In this document: one piece after another, positions 18,061 through 26,876 of the stretch
Layout of the letters: the number at the start of each line of letters is the position of its first letter
Position numbering within the stretch: position 1 is the first letter of the stretch
Source: Paracoccaceae bacterium
Lineage (GTDB): Bacteria > Pseudomonadota > Alphaproteobacteria > Rhodobacterales > Rhodobacteraceae
DNA length: 64,000 bases
Direction of reading: 5' to 3'
Assembly: GCA_027489375.1 (NCBI GenBank)
Contig: JAIXZW010000012.1
Span: forward strand, 124,001-188,000
Notes under the pieces: model-generated
Databases searched by the model: none
Told to the model about the DNA's origin: nothing
What the model saw: only the letters and a program-made list of their open reading frames with translations
Program-made: the position numbers and the translations under genes

Positions 18061-18089
18061 TGACGCCGCCCGCGCCCTTCCGTAATACC
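18061..18089 (+). promoter_or_regulatory. Sigma-70 promoter for the tRNA-Asp pair
   Basis: TTGACG (18061-18066) and TAATAC (18084-18089) have a 17-bp spacer; the first tRNA begins 33 bp after the -10 element. Confidence 0.7.
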
Positions 18090-18121
18090 CCCACACGTTC
18101 GGAGGGCCGGGCCGTGGATAC

Positions 18122-18198
18122 GCGGTTGTAGCTCAGTTGGTTAGAGTACCGGCCTGTCACGCCGGGGGTCGCGGGTTCGAGCCCCGTCAACCGCGCCA
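18122..18198 (+). tRNA. tRNA-Asp (GUC), copy 1
   Basis: Acceptor GCGGTTG/CAACCGC, anticodon stem CCGGC/GCCGG around loop CTGTCAC gives anticodon GUC. CCA is encoded. It is identical to the copy 103 bp downstream. Confidence 0.96.
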
Positions 18199-18224
18199 CA
18201 GCCCTCCCTCCCGAACGTGAAAGT

Positions 18225-18301
18225 GCGGTTGTAGCTCAGTTGGTTAGAGTACCGGCCTGTCACGCCGGGGGTCGCGGGTTCGAGCCCCGTCAACCGCGCC
18301 A
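18225..18301 (+). tRNA. tRNA-Asp (GUC), copy 2
   Basis: Same 77-nt sequence as copy 1, including encoded CCA. The 26-nt spacer has no clear promoter, so both are probably cotranscribed from the promoter at 18061. Confidence 0.96.
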
Positions 18302-18306
18302 CTTTC

Positions 18307-18335
18307 AAAAAAGCCGCCCCTCGGGGCGGCTTTTT
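18307..18335 (+). terminator. Bidirectional rho-independent terminator
   Basis: GCCGCCCC/GGGGCGGC (18313-18320 and 18323-18330) is flanked by a run of A on the left and TTTTT on the right. It serves the tRNA-Asp pair and, on the other strand, the convergent GNAT gene. Confidence 0.85.
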
Positions 18336-18339
18336 GCAT

Positions 18340-18774
18340 TCACAGCGTCATGCGGTAGCGCACGTGCCCGTCATAGGGCGTGAAGCGGTCGTAAAGGCGG
18401 CGTGCGACCGTGTTCCCCTCATCCGTGTGCCAATAGAGGCGATGCCACCCCTTGGCGCGGGCCAGGGCCTGCAAATCCTCGATCAGCGCACGCCCCAGCC
18501 CCTTGCCGCGTGCGGCGGGGGAAAGGAACAGGTCTTCGAGGTAGCAGTCATTGCCCAGGACCCATGTGGAAGGGTGGTTGAGGTGGATGGCAAAGCCCAC
18601 CATCGTGTCCCCGTCAAAGGCGAGACGCGCCTTGACGGGGCTTGCGGGGTCCATTAGCCGCGCCCATGTGGCGGCGGTGACTTCGGGGGCCAAATCCACC
18701 TCGTAGAAGGCGAGGTATTGGTCCCAGAGGGCGCGCCAGCCGGATTCGTCGGCGGGGGTTGCGTCGCGGATCAT
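18340..18774 (-). CDS. GNAT family N-acetyltransferase
   Basis: This 144-residue protein has the acetyl-CoA-binding motif CYLEDLFLSPAARGKGLGRALI and the terminal motif WHTDEGNTVARRLYDRF. It starts MIRDATPADESGW at 18774, with the ATG overlapping the stop of the upstream M20 peptidase gene (ATGA). The pair is therefore cotranscribed. The substrate is unknown; the family resembles polyamine or amino-acid acetyltransferases. Confidence 0.88.
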   Translation of the reverse strand: MIRDATPADESGWRALWDQYLAFYEVDLAPEVTAATWARLMDPASPVKARLAFDGDTMVGFAIHLNHPSTWVLGNDCYLEDLFLSPAARGKGLGRALIEDLQALARAKGWHRLYWHTDEGNTVARRLYDRFTPYDGHVRYRMTL

Positions 18775-20156
18775 GCCAGCCTCGCCAGCACGCGCGCCCA
18801 GGAGCGGATGCCTTTGTGGAAGCATTCGAGATCGTATTTCTCGTTCGGGGAATGGATCTGGTCGTCATCGCGGCCAAAGCCGATCAGCATGGCATCCATG
18901 CCGAGCACCGATTTGAAATAGCCCGCAATCGGGATCGACCCGCCGCAGCCGATGAAGGCGGCGGGGCGGCCCCATTCTTCGGACAGGGCTTGGCGTGCGG
19001 ATTCGAAGGCGGGGTCGTCGATGGCCATGACCGAGGCGGGGCTGCCCTCGACCGCGTCATGCCAGATGATCTCGCAATCGGGCGGAAGCTGGGCTTCGGC
19101 CCATGCGCGGAAGGCGGGGAGGATCTTGGCGGGGTCTTGCGCCGACACAAGGCGGAAGCTGACCTTGGCATGGGCTTCGGACGGGAGCACCGTCTTGAAG
19201 CCCGCGCCGTTGTAGCCGCCCCAGATGCCGTTCACCTCGGCGGTGGGGCGGGACCAGATCATTTCCAGCGGGGTGCGGTCGGCTTCGCCCGCGGGGACCG
19301 ACAGGCCCACATCGCCAAGGAATTTCGCGTGGTCGAAGGCCAGTGCCTGCCATTGCTGGCGCAAGGCATCGGGCAGTTCGGCAACATCATCGTAGAAGCC
19401 CGGCACCTGAACGCGGCCCTGATCGTCGTGCAGGCCCGCGAGGATGCGGGTCAGGACGTGGATGGGGTTGCGGGCAAGGCCACCGTAGCTGCCGGAATGC
19501 AGGTCACGCTCGGCGGCGCGGATGGTGAATTCCGATTTGCACAGCCCGCGCAGCATGGTGGTGATCGCCGGCACCGAATCCTCGAACAACCCCGTGTCGC
19601 AGATCAGGGCGAGGTCGGCTTTCAGCTCGGCCGCGTTTTCGCGCATGAAGGGGATGAGGGAGGGGGAGCCCGATTCCTCCTCGCCCTCCAGAAAGATCGT
19701 CAGTTTGGCGGGAAGGGTGCCGTGGACGGCCTTCCATGCGCGGCAGGCCTCGATGAAGGTCATGAGCTGGCCCTTGTCATCCGACGAACCCCGCGCGCGG
19801 ATCACGCGGCCTTTGGGTGTGTCCTGCACCTGCGGATCAAAGGGGTCGCGGTCCCAGAGCGAGAGCGGATCGACGGGCTGCACGTCGTAATGGCCGTAGA
19901 AAAGCACATGCTTGCCGCCCGCGCCGCCGTGGCCCACCACCATCGGATGGCCGGGCGTCGGGCGCGAGGCTGCGTCGAAGCCGAGGGTTTTCAGGTCGCG
20001 GGCCAGCCAGTCGGCGGCCTTGGCGCAGTCGCCCTTGTAGGCGGGGTCGGTCGAGATGGAGGGGATGCGGAGAAGCTCCATCAGCCGCTCAAGCGCCTGC
20101 GGCAGGTCCTGATCGATGCGGTTCAGAACGGCGTCGAGATCGGCGCGGTCGGTCAT
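18771..20156 (-). CDS. M20 family metallopeptidase (dipeptidase)
   Basis: The 461-residue zinc peptidase has the metal motifs FYGHYDVQPVDP, ARGSSDDKGQLM and LEGEEESGSPSL, the lid-domain segment RDLHSGSYGGLARNP, and a late GCGGSIPI ... HSPNEKYD with metal-binding His. It resembles the DUG1/CNDP-like dipeptidases (M20F). AAGGAG lies before the ATG at 20156; an ORF extension to 20660 is rejected because it lacks homology. It is the first gene of a two-gene operon with the GNAT enzyme. Confidence 0.92.
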   Translation of the reverse strand: MTDRADLDAVLNRIDQDLPQALERLMELLRIPSISTDPAYKGDCAKAADWLARDLKTLGFDAASRPTPGHPMVVGHGGAGGKHVLFYGHYDVQPVDPLSLWDRDPFDPQVQDTPKGRVIRARGSSDDKGQLMTFIEACRAWKAVHGTLPAKLTIFLEGEEESGSPSLIPFMRENAAELKADLALICDTGLFEDSVPAITTMLRGLCKSEFTIRAAERDLHSGSYGGLARNPIHVLTRILAGLHDDQGRVQVPGFYDDVAELPDALRQQWQALAFDHAKFLGDVGLSVPAGEADRTPLEMIWSRPTAEVNGIWGGYNGAGFKTVLPSEAHAKVSFRLVSAQDPAKILPAFRAWAEAQLPPDCEIIWHDAVEGSPASVMAIDDPAFESARQALSEEWGRPAAFIGCGGSIPIAGYFKSVLGMDAMLIGFGRDDDQIHSPNEKYDLECFHKGIRSWARVLARLA

Positions 20157-20273
20157 GGCTGTCTCCTTCTTGTGATCCGGCGCGGAGCCTATCAGCACTT
20201 CTGCCCCTGTCCAGAGCGGTCGGCCCGCGCTAAAAGGTGCGGCAAATGACGCTACGGTAAGACGGAGAAGGCC

Positions 20274-20831
20274 ATGTTCAGGGTGATGTTCGGCGGGTTG
20301 GGTCTGGCGTGCTGTGCCTGCGCCGCGATGGCGCAGGATGTCGTGACGGGGGACGCCGCCGCCGCCACGCTTTATGCGCCGAAGACGGCCGAGGTGGAAT
20401 TGACCGACGGGGTTCTTCCCAAGGATGAGGCCAAGGTGCTGAAGATGGTCGCGCTTGACCAGCTTTACTATGCCGCCATCGCCATCTCGCCCGACGAGGG
20501 GCTGATGTCCGAAGCCACCGTCGCCGCCGCGAATTACCATTCCGTCGAAGCGGCCTCGGCCGTGGCTTTGGCGGAATGCGAGGGGAAGAAGAAGGGGGCC
20601 GCGCCTTGCGTGATCGCCGCCGTGGTCCGGCCCGAAGGCTGGCAGGCGGGCGGGGTGCAACTGTCGTCGGATGCGACGGACGGGTTCCAGTCGAGCTACG
20701 AGTCCGGTGCGATGGCGCTGTCGCCCTCGACGGGTTCATGGGGGATTGGCGCGGATGATGCAGCGGCCATCGCCGCCTGCACCGAGCGCAACCCCGCCGC
20801 CACCGATTGCACCGTGGCGATCAAGGGCTAG
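20274..20831 (+). CDS. Secreted cysteine-containing protein, DUF4189-like
   Basis: The 185-residue product has a signal peptide (MFRVMFGGLGLACCACAAMAQ). Its mature part repeats a pattern AAIAISPDEG ... AASAVALAECE ... CVIAAVV and WGIGADDAAAIAACTERN ... CTVAIKG. This looks like the DUF4189 layout, where paired Cys follow a stretch of Ala-rich helix. It lies immediately before hemA, although a 148-nt gap with an FNR-like site separates them. No function is assigned. The DUF4189 link is tentative. Confidence 0.6.
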   Translation: MFRVMFGGLGLACCACAAMAQDVVTGDAAAATLYAPKTAEVELTDGVLPKDEAKVLKMVALDQLYYAAIAISPDEGLMSEATVAAANYHSVEAASAVALAECEGKKKGAAPCVIAAVVRPEGWQAGGVQLSSDATDGFQSSYESGAMALSPSTGSWGIGADDAAAIAACTERNPAATDCTVAIKG

Positions 20832-20891
20832 GGGCCTGCGACAATCGGCCTGACAGCCGCCGTGGCGGCAGCCCTTTCCTTCCGGTCGCAA

Positions 20892-20905
20892 TTGACACAT
20901 GTCAA
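20892..20905. promoter_or_regulatory. FNR/FnrL-type site upstream of hemA
   Basis: TTGAC-ACAT-GTCAA is a perfect dyad matching the FNR-family pattern TTGAY-N4-RTCAA. It is centred about 80 bp before the hemA start. Control of hemA by FnrL is established in Rhodobacter; its action here is inferred. Confidence 0.7.
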
Positions 20906-20979
20906 AGCCGCGTCCGGCGCATATGTTTAGACGGGTCGCAGCACGGCCCGACACAGCCGGACCAGACCGGGAGACGACG

Positions 20980-22203
20980 ATGGATTACGAAGCCGCGCTC
21001 GACGCAAGCCTCCAGCGCCTGCATGACGAGGGGCGTTACCGCACCTTCATCGACATCGAACGTGTGAAGGGCCATTTCCCCAAGGCTGTCTGGCGCAAGC
21101 CGGACGGGAGCACGCAGGATATCACCGTATGGTGCGGCAACGACTACCTTGGCATGGGCCAGCACCCCGAGGTTCTGGCCGCGATGCACGAGGCGCTTGA
21201 TGCCACCGGCGCAGGCTCGGGCGGGACGCGCAACATCTCGGGCACCACGGTCTATCACAAGCGGCTCGAGGCGGAACTTGCCGACCTGCACCAGAAGGAC
21301 GCGGCGCTGGTGTTTTCCTCGGCCTATATCGCCAATGACGCCACGCTTTCGACCCTGCGGACGATCTTTCCGGGGCTGATCATCTATTCCGATGCGCTGA
21401 ACCATGCCTCGATGATCGAAGGCGTGCGCCGTGGGGGCGGGCCGAAGCGCATCTTCCGGCACAACGATGTGGCGCATCTGCGCGAGTTGATCGCGGCGGA
21501 TGATCCGGCGGCGCCGAAGCTGATCGCCTTCGAGTCGATCTATTCGATGGATGGCGATTTCGGCCCGATCCGCGAGATTTGCGATGTTGCGCAGGAGTTC
21601 GGCGCGCTGACCTACCTCGACGAGGTCCATGCCGTCGGCATGTATGGCCCGCGCGGGGCAGGGGTGGCCGAGCGGGACGGGCAGATGCACCGCGTCGACA
21701 TCATCAACGCCACGCTGGGCAAGGCGTATGGCGTCTTTGGCGGCTATATCGCGGCTTCGGCCCGCATGGTGGATGCGATCCGCTCCTATGCGCCGGGGTT
21801 CATCTTCACCACCTCGCTTCCGCCCGTGGTCGCGGCGGGGGCTGCGGCGGCGGTCAAGGTGCTCAAGACCGCGCAACACCTGCGCGATGCGCAGCAGTTG
21901 CACGCCAAGGTTCTGAAGATGCGGCTCAAGGCGCTTGGCCTGCCGATCATCGATCACGGCAGCCATATCGTCCCCGTGCATGTCGGCGATCCGGTGCATT
22001 GCAAGATGCTGTCGGACATGCTTCTCGACCGCTATGGAATCTACGTCCAGCCGATCAATTTCCCGACCGTTCCGCGCGGGACAGAAAGGCTGCGGTTCAC
22101 CCCGTCACCCGTTCATGATCTTAAACAAATTGAACGACTTGTGACCGCCATGGATGCACTTTGGGGCCATTGTGCGCTGAATCGCGCCCAAGCCTCGGCC
22201 TGA
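20980..22203 (+). CDS. hemA: 5-aminolevulinate synthase
   Basis: HemA condenses glycine and succinyl-CoA to 5-aminolevulinate, the first step of tetrapyrrole synthesis in alphaproteobacteria. The 407 residues equal the length of Rhodobacter HemA. It starts [21 protein letters not shown] and has [28 protein letters not shown] and [12 protein letters not shown]. The PLP Lys lies in [13 protein letters not shown] (about residue 248). An upstream ORF extension (20899) is not supported. An FNR-type dyad upstream suggests oxygen-dependent expression for haem and possibly bacteriochlorophyll. Confidence 0.97.
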   Translation: MDYEAALDASLQRLHDEGRYRTFIDIERVKGHFPKAVWRKPDGSTQDITVWCGNDYLGMGQHPEVLAAMHEALDATGAGSGGTRNISGTTVYHKRLEAELADLHQKDAALVFSSAYIANDATLSTLRTIFPGLIIYSDALNHASMIEGVRRGGGPKRIFRHNDVAHLRELIAADDPAAPKLIAFESIYSMDGDFGPIREICDVAQEFGALTYLDEVHAVGMYGPRGAGVAERDGQMHRVDIINATLGKAYGVFGGYIAASARMVDAIRSYAPGFIFTTSLPPVVAAGAAAAVKVLKTAQHLRDAQQLHAKVLKMRLKALGLPIIDHGSHIVPVHVGDPVHCKMLSDMLLDRYGIYVQPINFPTVPRGTERLRFTPSPVHDLKQIERLVTAMDALWGHCALNRAQASA

Positions 22204-22243
22204 CCTTTTGGATACATGCAATAATGCTTGCCTCATGTTAGCT

Positions 22244-22259
22244 TGTCGTAAATACGACA
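22244..22259. promoter_or_regulatory. Unassigned dyad TGTCGTA-AA-TACGACA
   Basis: A perfect 7-bp inverted repeat with a 2-bp centre lies 60 bp before the RodZ-like start, just after a TTGCCT hexamer (22229-22234). It has operator geometry. The TGT/ACA spacing is 10, not the 12 of PpsR. Confidence 0.4.
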
Positions 22260-22319
22260 GAACACGAGTCGGTGAACAACGCGATTCGGGAAGCTTGGGG
22301 CAGTGAAGGGGCAGGGCGC

Positions 22320-23588
22320 ATGATCGGGCGGAGGTCTAAACCTTCGGCGTCGGAAATCGACAAGCCAAAGGGCTTTGACGATTTCGATCTACGTCTTGGC
22401 GACCTGATGCGGGGCGAACGTGCCACCTTGGGCAAATCGCTGCTCGATGTTCAGCGAGAGTTGAAGATCAAGGCAAGCTACATCGCGGCCATCGAGAACG
22501 CCGATGTCTCGGCCTTTGAAACGCAGGGCTTCGTTGCCGGATACATCCGGTCTTATGCGCGCTATCTCGGGATGGACCCCGACTGGGCCTTTGCCAAATT
22601 CTGCGCCGAAGCGAATTTCACTGTCGCCCACGGGATGAGCGCGGCCGCTTCTTCTGCAACGATCACCGCCAAGCGCGTCGTCAAGGATTTCGGCGATCCG
22701 CTCGCCAATCCGAACGCAACCTTCATACCGCGCAGCGAAAGCGTGTTCTCGCGCATCGAGCCGGGCGCCATAGGGTCGGTTCTCGTGCTGGCGGTGCTGA
22801 TCGGGGCCATCGGCTATGGCGGCTGGTCGGTGTTGCAGGAAGTGCAGCGCGTGCAACTCGCTCCCGTCGATCAGGCTCCGAGCGTGGTTGCCGAAATCGA
22901 CCCCTTGGCAAATGTCAAACCGCTGGAACCGATCGTCGCGACCGCTGCAGAACCCGATGAAACCGAGGTTCCGCAAAGCGACGAGACGGCGCTTGCCAGT
23001 GCAGAACCGCAGTCGACCGAACTCCTCGACCGGCTTTACCGGCCCGAGGCGCTTGATGTTCCGGTGCTGACATCGCGTGACGGTCCGATTGCCGCAATCG
23101 ACCCGCGGGAAACCGGTGCACTTGCCACCACCGCCCGCGCGACAGAGATCGCCACGGCGGTGCAAAGCGCAATCGGTGAAGCGGCAAAGACCGATGTTCA
23201 GGTCGTCGCCGATGCGGCCCCGACGCTCGAGGTTTTCGCCGTGCGCCCGTCATGGGTGCGGGTGCAATCGGCGGATGGCACGGTTCTGTTCGAAAAGATC
23301 CTCGATGCCGGCGAACGCTATGTCGTGCCGCAACTCGAGGAAGCGCCGGTGTTGCGGGCGGGCAATTCGGGGTCGATCTATTTTGCCGTGAACGGCAAGA
23401 CCTATGGACCCGCCGCGACCGATGCGACGGTGGTCAAGAACCTTGCGCTGTCGGCGGACAATCTGACCACGACCTACACGCAGGCAAATCTGGCGGCGGA
23501 TGCCGATCTGGCGAAGTTCGTCAACGTGGCCGAGGCGACACCCCTCGAACCCGTCGCCCCCGGAGCCGAGGCGCAGCCGGTCGAGTAA
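22320..23588 (+). CDS. RodZ-like helix-turn-helix membrane protein (DUF4115)
   Basis: The 422-residue product has an N-terminal HTH_25 domain ([20 protein letters not shown], then [11 protein letters not shown] and [17 protein letters not shown]). One membrane helix ([18 protein letters not shown], about residue 150) follows, then a long disordered Pro/Glu-rich linker, and a C-terminal DUF4115 beta domain ([19 protein letters not shown]). This is the RodZ layout; RodZ links MreB to the elongation machinery. ATG at 22320 is preferred because AAGGGG precedes it; a GTG at 22272 would add 16 residues. ispG follows, as often in alphaproteobacteria. Confidence 0.82.
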   Translation: MIGRRSKPSASEIDKPKGFDDFDLRLGDLMRGERATLGKSLLDVQRELKIKASYIAAIENADVSAFETQGFVAGYIRSYARYLGMDPDWAFAKFCAEANFTVAHGMSAAASSATITAKRVVKDFGDPLANPNATFIPRSESVFSRIEPGAIGSVLVLAVLIGAIGYGGWSVLQEVQRVQLAPVDQAPSVVAEIDPLANVKPLEPIVATAAEPDETEVPQSDETALASAEPQSTELLDRLYRPEALDVPVLTSRDGPIAAIDPRETGALATTARATEIATAVQSAIGEAAKTDVQVVADAAPTLEVFAVRPSWVRVQSADGTVLFEKILDAGERYVVPQLEEAPVLRAGNSGSIYFAVNGKTYGPAATDATVVKNLALSADNLTTTYTQANLAADADLAKFVNVAEATPLEPVAPGAEAQPVE

Positions 23589-23668
23589 CCCTCGCCGACT
23601 GTTGCCGTTTCGGCCCGCGCCCTTTATCACTTGCGGCAGGTTCTTCGCCCAAGCCGAAAGGGGCTTTC

Positions 23669-24796
23669 ATGTCGCTCAACGCCGTTCGCCCGTGGCGCAA
23701 CATCTACCGCCGCACGTCGCGCCAGATCAGCGTCGGCAAGGTGAAGGTGGGGGGCGATGCGCCGATTTCGGTGCAGACGATGACCAATACGCTGACGACC
23801 GATGTGGCGGCGACCATCGAGCAGATCCAGCGCGCGGCGATTGCGGGGGCGGATATCGTCCGCGTCTCGACCCCTGATCAGGAAAGCACGCGGGCGCTGC
23901 GCGAGATCGTGGCGGAAAGTCCCGTGCCGATCGTGGCGGACATCCATTTCCACTACAAACGCGCCATCGAAGCCGCCGAGGCGGGGGCAGCCTGTCTGCG
24001 CATCAACCCCGGCAATATCGGCGACGCCAAGCGCGTGGCCGAGGTGGTGCGCGCGGCCAAGGACCACGGCTGTTCCATCCGTATCGGGGTGAATGCGGGG
24101 AGCCTTGAAAAGCATCTGCTCGACAAATACGGCGAGCCTTGTCCCGATGCGATGGTGGAATCCGGCATGGACCACATCAAGCTGTTGCAGGACAACGATT
24201 TCCACGAATTCAAGATATCGGTCAAAGCCTCGGACGTCTTCCTTGCCGCCGCCGCCTATCAGCAACTGGCCGAAGCGACCGACGCGCCGATACACCTCGG
24301 TATCACCGAAGCCGGTGGGTTGATGTCTGGCACGGTGAAGTCGGCCATCGGGCTTGGCAACCTCTTGTGGATGGGGATCGGTGACACGATCCGCGTGAGC
24401 CTGTCTGCCGATCCGGTGGAAGAGGTGAAGGTGGGCTTCGAAATCCTCAAATCCCTTGGGCTGCGGCATCGGGGCGTGACGATCATCTCCTGCCCCTCCT
24501 GCGCGCGGCAGGGGTTCGACGTGATCAAGACCGTCTCGGCGCTGGAAGATCGTCTGGCGCACGTGACGACCAGCATGAGCCTGTCGATCATCGGCTGCGT
24601 GGTGAACGGGCCGGGCGAGGCGCTGATGACCGACATCGGCTTTACCGGCGGCGGGGCTGGGTCGGGGATGGTCTATCTGGCCGGCAAGCAGAGCCACAAG
24701 CTTGGCAACGAGGCGATGGTGGATCACATCGTCGAGCTGGTCGAGAAGAAGGCCGCCGAAATAGAAGCGGCGAAAGAGGCCGAGGCAGCGGAATAA
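23669..24796 (+). CDS. ispG: 4-hydroxy-3-methylbut-2-en-1-yl diphosphate synthase (flavodoxin)
   Basis: IspG converts MEcPP to HMBPP in the MEP isoprenoid pathway. The 375 residues include [13 protein letters not shown], the barrel segments, and the [4Fe-4S] ligands in [10 protein letters not shown] (near 275) and [11 protein letters not shown] (near 310). [13 protein letters not shown] is also typical. ATG at 23669 follows AAAGGGG. It lies 80 nt after the RodZ-like gene and is probably cotranscribed. Confidence 0.97.
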   Translation: MSLNAVRPWRNIYRRTSRQISVGKVKVGGDAPISVQTMTNTLTTDVAATIEQIQRAAIAGADIVRVSTPDQESTRALREIVAESPVPIVADIHFHYKRAIEAAEAGAACLRINPGNIGDAKRVAEVVRAAKDHGCSIRIGVNAGSLEKHLLDKYGEPCPDAMVESGMDHIKLLQDNDFHEFKISVKASDVFLAAAAYQQLAEATDAPIHLGITEAGGLMSGTVKSAIGLGNLLWMGIGDTIRVSLSADPVEEVKVGFEILKSLGLRHRGVTIISCPSCARQGFDVIKTVSALEDRLAHVTTSMSLSIIGCVVNGPGEALMTDIGFTGGGAGSGMVYLAGKQSHKLGNEAMVDHIVELVEKKAAEIEAAKEAEAAE

Positions 24797-24800
24797 GGCT

Positions 24801-24835
24801 GTCGCCTGCGACTTTTCTGCGAAAGATCAGGCGAC
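24801..24835. terminator. Hairpin between convergent ispG and dsbA-like genes
   Basis: GTCGCCTG (24801-24808) and CAGGCGAC (24828-24835) form an 8-bp stem with partial inner pairing. There is no T-run, so it is a weak terminator candidate. Confidence 0.4.
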
Positions 24836-24881
24836 CGTCGGCAATCAGCCCCGAAATTCCGCAAGAAATCGCGGCGGGCGG

Positions 24882-25637
24882 TCAGCCCTCGGTGGCGCGT
24901 TCCTGTGCAATGATCTGGCGCATCCCGTCGAGCGGGACGTAGCCGCGCACAAGCTGGCCGTCGACGACGAAGGTCGGCGTGCCCGAGATTTGGAGTTTCT
25001 GCGCAAGGTCGTGGTTGGCCTGAATGACCGCGGTCACTTCGGGCGCGTCCATCTTGGCCTTGAGCGGTTCCCAGTCATAGCCAAGATCGCCCGCCAGCCG
25101 CTCCAGCGACTCGGGCGTTGCATCGGCGCGGAGCGAGATCAGCGCATCATGGGTGGTGCGGTAAGCCTCGTCCCCGTGAAGCTGGTGGACGGCGATGGCG
25201 AAGCGCGAGGAGATGACGGATTGTTCGCCGAGGATCGGGAATTCCTTCATCACGAAGCGGATGTTGCCATCTGAATTCACCAGTTCGTCGACCTCTTGCC
25301 ACGCCTTGCGGCAATAGCCGCAGCGGTAGTCGAGGAATTCGACGACCGTCACGTCGCCATCGGGATTGCCGCCGATCCACGAGACGCCATCGTTGAAGAT
25401 CGCATCGTGGTTGTCCGCCAGCACGGCCTTTTCCTGTTCGGCCTGCGCCGCGTCCTGCCGCTGTTGCAGGACATCCATCGCTTCGACCAGCACTTCGGGG
25501 TTTTCCAGAAGATAGGCGCGCACCTCGGCGCGAAAGGCTTCGCGCTCGGCATCGGTCATCGCGTCCTGCGCAAAAACGGTCGAGCCGGCAAGGCTTGCTG
25601 CCACGGCAAGCGGAAGGGCAAAGGAACGGCGGATCAT
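24882..25637 (-). CDS. DsbA-family periplasmic thiol-disulphide protein
   Basis: The 251-residue product has a signal peptide (RRSFALPLAVAASLAGSTVFA), a helical N-terminal region with EVLVEAMDVLQQRQDAAQ, and a thioredoxin fold with the active site DYRCGYCRKAW (about 105-108). The cis-Pro segment SGTPTFVVDGQLVRG lies near the end. The N-terminal extension and CGYC resemble DsbA-like/ScsC or DsbG-like oxidoreductases of alphaproteobacteria. ATG at 25637 has GAGG upstream; an extension to 25712 is rejected because it would precede the signal peptide. Confidence 0.88.
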   Translation of the reverse strand: MIRRSFALPLAVAASLAGSTVFAQDAMTDAEREAFRAEVRAYLLENPEVLVEAMDVLQQRQDAAQAEQEKAVLADNHDAIFNDGVSWIGGNPDGDVTVVEFLDYRCGYCRKAWQEVDELVNSDGNIRFVMKEFPILGEQSVISSRFAIAVHQLHGDEAYRTTHDALISLRADATPESLERLAGDLGYDWEPLKAKMDAPEVTAVIQANHDLAQKLQISGTPTFVVDGQLVRGYVPLDGMRQIIAQERATEG

Positions 25638-25727
25638 CGGCAACCTCGGGCTTCTGCCCGTTCGGGCAATGTCTTGACCTTTGCCCCGCATCGGGGACAG
25701 TGCATCCGTCACCTTAAGGGGGAGCGG

Positions 25728-26876
25728 ATGCGGATTTCAAGGCGGGGTCAGGTCGATCCCTTCATCGTGATGGATGTGTTGCGCGCGGCAAGCATGGCCG
25801 AAGCGGCGGGGCGGCATGTCATCCACATGGAAATCGGCCAGCCCGCGACACCCGCGCCCAAGGCCGCGCGGAAAGCGCTGGCCGATGCGATGGAGAAGGG
25901 CGCGCTTGGCTATACCGTGGCGCTTGGCCTGCCGGAGTTGCGGCGCGGGATCGCGGCGCTTTATGCGCGCTGGTATGGGGTCGATCTGAACCCCGACCGC
26001 GTGATCGTGACCTCCGGCTCTTCAGCGGCGTTCCTGTTGTCATTCACCACGCTTTTCGATGCGGGCGACCGCGTGGGCTTGGGCGAGCCGGGCTATCCGA
26101 GCTATCGCCAGATCTTGCGTGCGCTGTCGCTGGACCCCGTGGGCTTGCCCGCAAGCGACGAAAACCGCCTGCAACCCGTGCCAGCCGATTTCGCAGACGT
26201 GGACCTTGCGGGGCTGATCGTCGCCTCGCCCGGCAATCCGTCCGGCACAATGCTGGACAAGCCGCGACTGGCGGCGCTGATCCATGCGGCGCAGGCGCGG
26301 GGGATGAGCTTCATCTCGGACGAGATTTACCACGGGCTGCATTATGGCGACCGCGCCGTGACCGCGCTGGAGGTGTCGGATGATGTGCATATCATCAACT
26401 CCTTCTCCAAATACTTCTCGATGACCGGCTGGCGCGTGGGCTGGATGGTCGTGCCCGAGGATCATATCCGCACGGTCGAACGGTTGGCGCAGAACATGTT
26501 CATCTGCCCGCCCCATGCGAGCCAGATCGCGGCGCTGGCGGCGCTTGACTGCATCGACGAGCTTGAGGGCAACCGCGCGACCTATGCCGAAAACCGGCGT
26601 CTGATGCTGGAGGGCCTGCCGAAGGCGGGTTTCACCAGGATCGCACCGCCGGACGGGGCGTTCTACATCTATGCCGATGTGTCGGAGCTGACCGCAGACA
26701 GCCTGTCCTTTGCCGCCGAAATCCTTGAAGGCGCGGGGGTGGCGGTGACGCCGGGGCTGGATTTCGACCCGCGTCGGGGCGGGCAGCGGTTGCGCTTTTC
26801 CTATGCGGGGGCCACGGCGGATATCGTCGAGGGGCTTTCGCGCCTGACCCGCTTCATGGCAGGGCGCAAGGCATGA
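25728..26876 (+). CDS. Class I/II pyridoxal-phosphate aminotransferase
   Basis: The 382-residue fold-type I enzyme has VIHMEIGQPATPAPKAA, GYPSYRQ, ASPGNPSGTMLD, FISDEIYHGLHYG and the Lys motif INSFSKYFSMTGWRVGWMV. It resembles the AspC-like/MalY subgroup with unassigned amino-acid substrate. AAGGGGGAG precedes the ATG at 25728. The stop overlaps the amidase gene as ATGA, so the two are cotranscribed although functionally different. Confidence 0.88.
   Translation: MRISRRGQVDPFIVMDVLRAASMAEAAGRHVIHMEIGQPATPAPKAARKALADAMEKGALGYTVALGLPELRRGIAALYARWYGVDLNPDRVIVTSGSSAAFLLSFTTLFDAGDRVGLGEPGYPSYRQILRALSLDPVGLPASDENRLQPVPADFADVDLAGLIVASPGNPSGTMLDKPRLAALIHAAQARGMSFISDEIYHGLHYGDRAVTALEVSDDVHIINSFSKYFSMTGWRVGWMVVPEDHIRTVERLAQNMFICPPHASQIAALAALDCIDELEGNRATYAENRRLMLEGLPKAGFTRIAPPDGAFYIYADVSELTADSLSFAAEILEGAGVAVTPGLDFDPRRGGQRLRFSYAGATADIVEGLSRLTRFMAGRKA

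Noticed and set aside
18122..18301. Tandem repeat as a mobile element or attachment site
   Set aside because: The repeated units are simply two complete, identical tRNA-Asp genes with a promoter and terminator.
22244..22259. PpsR reading of TGT-N10-ACA
   Set aside because: PpsR requires a 12-bp spacer; this one has 10.
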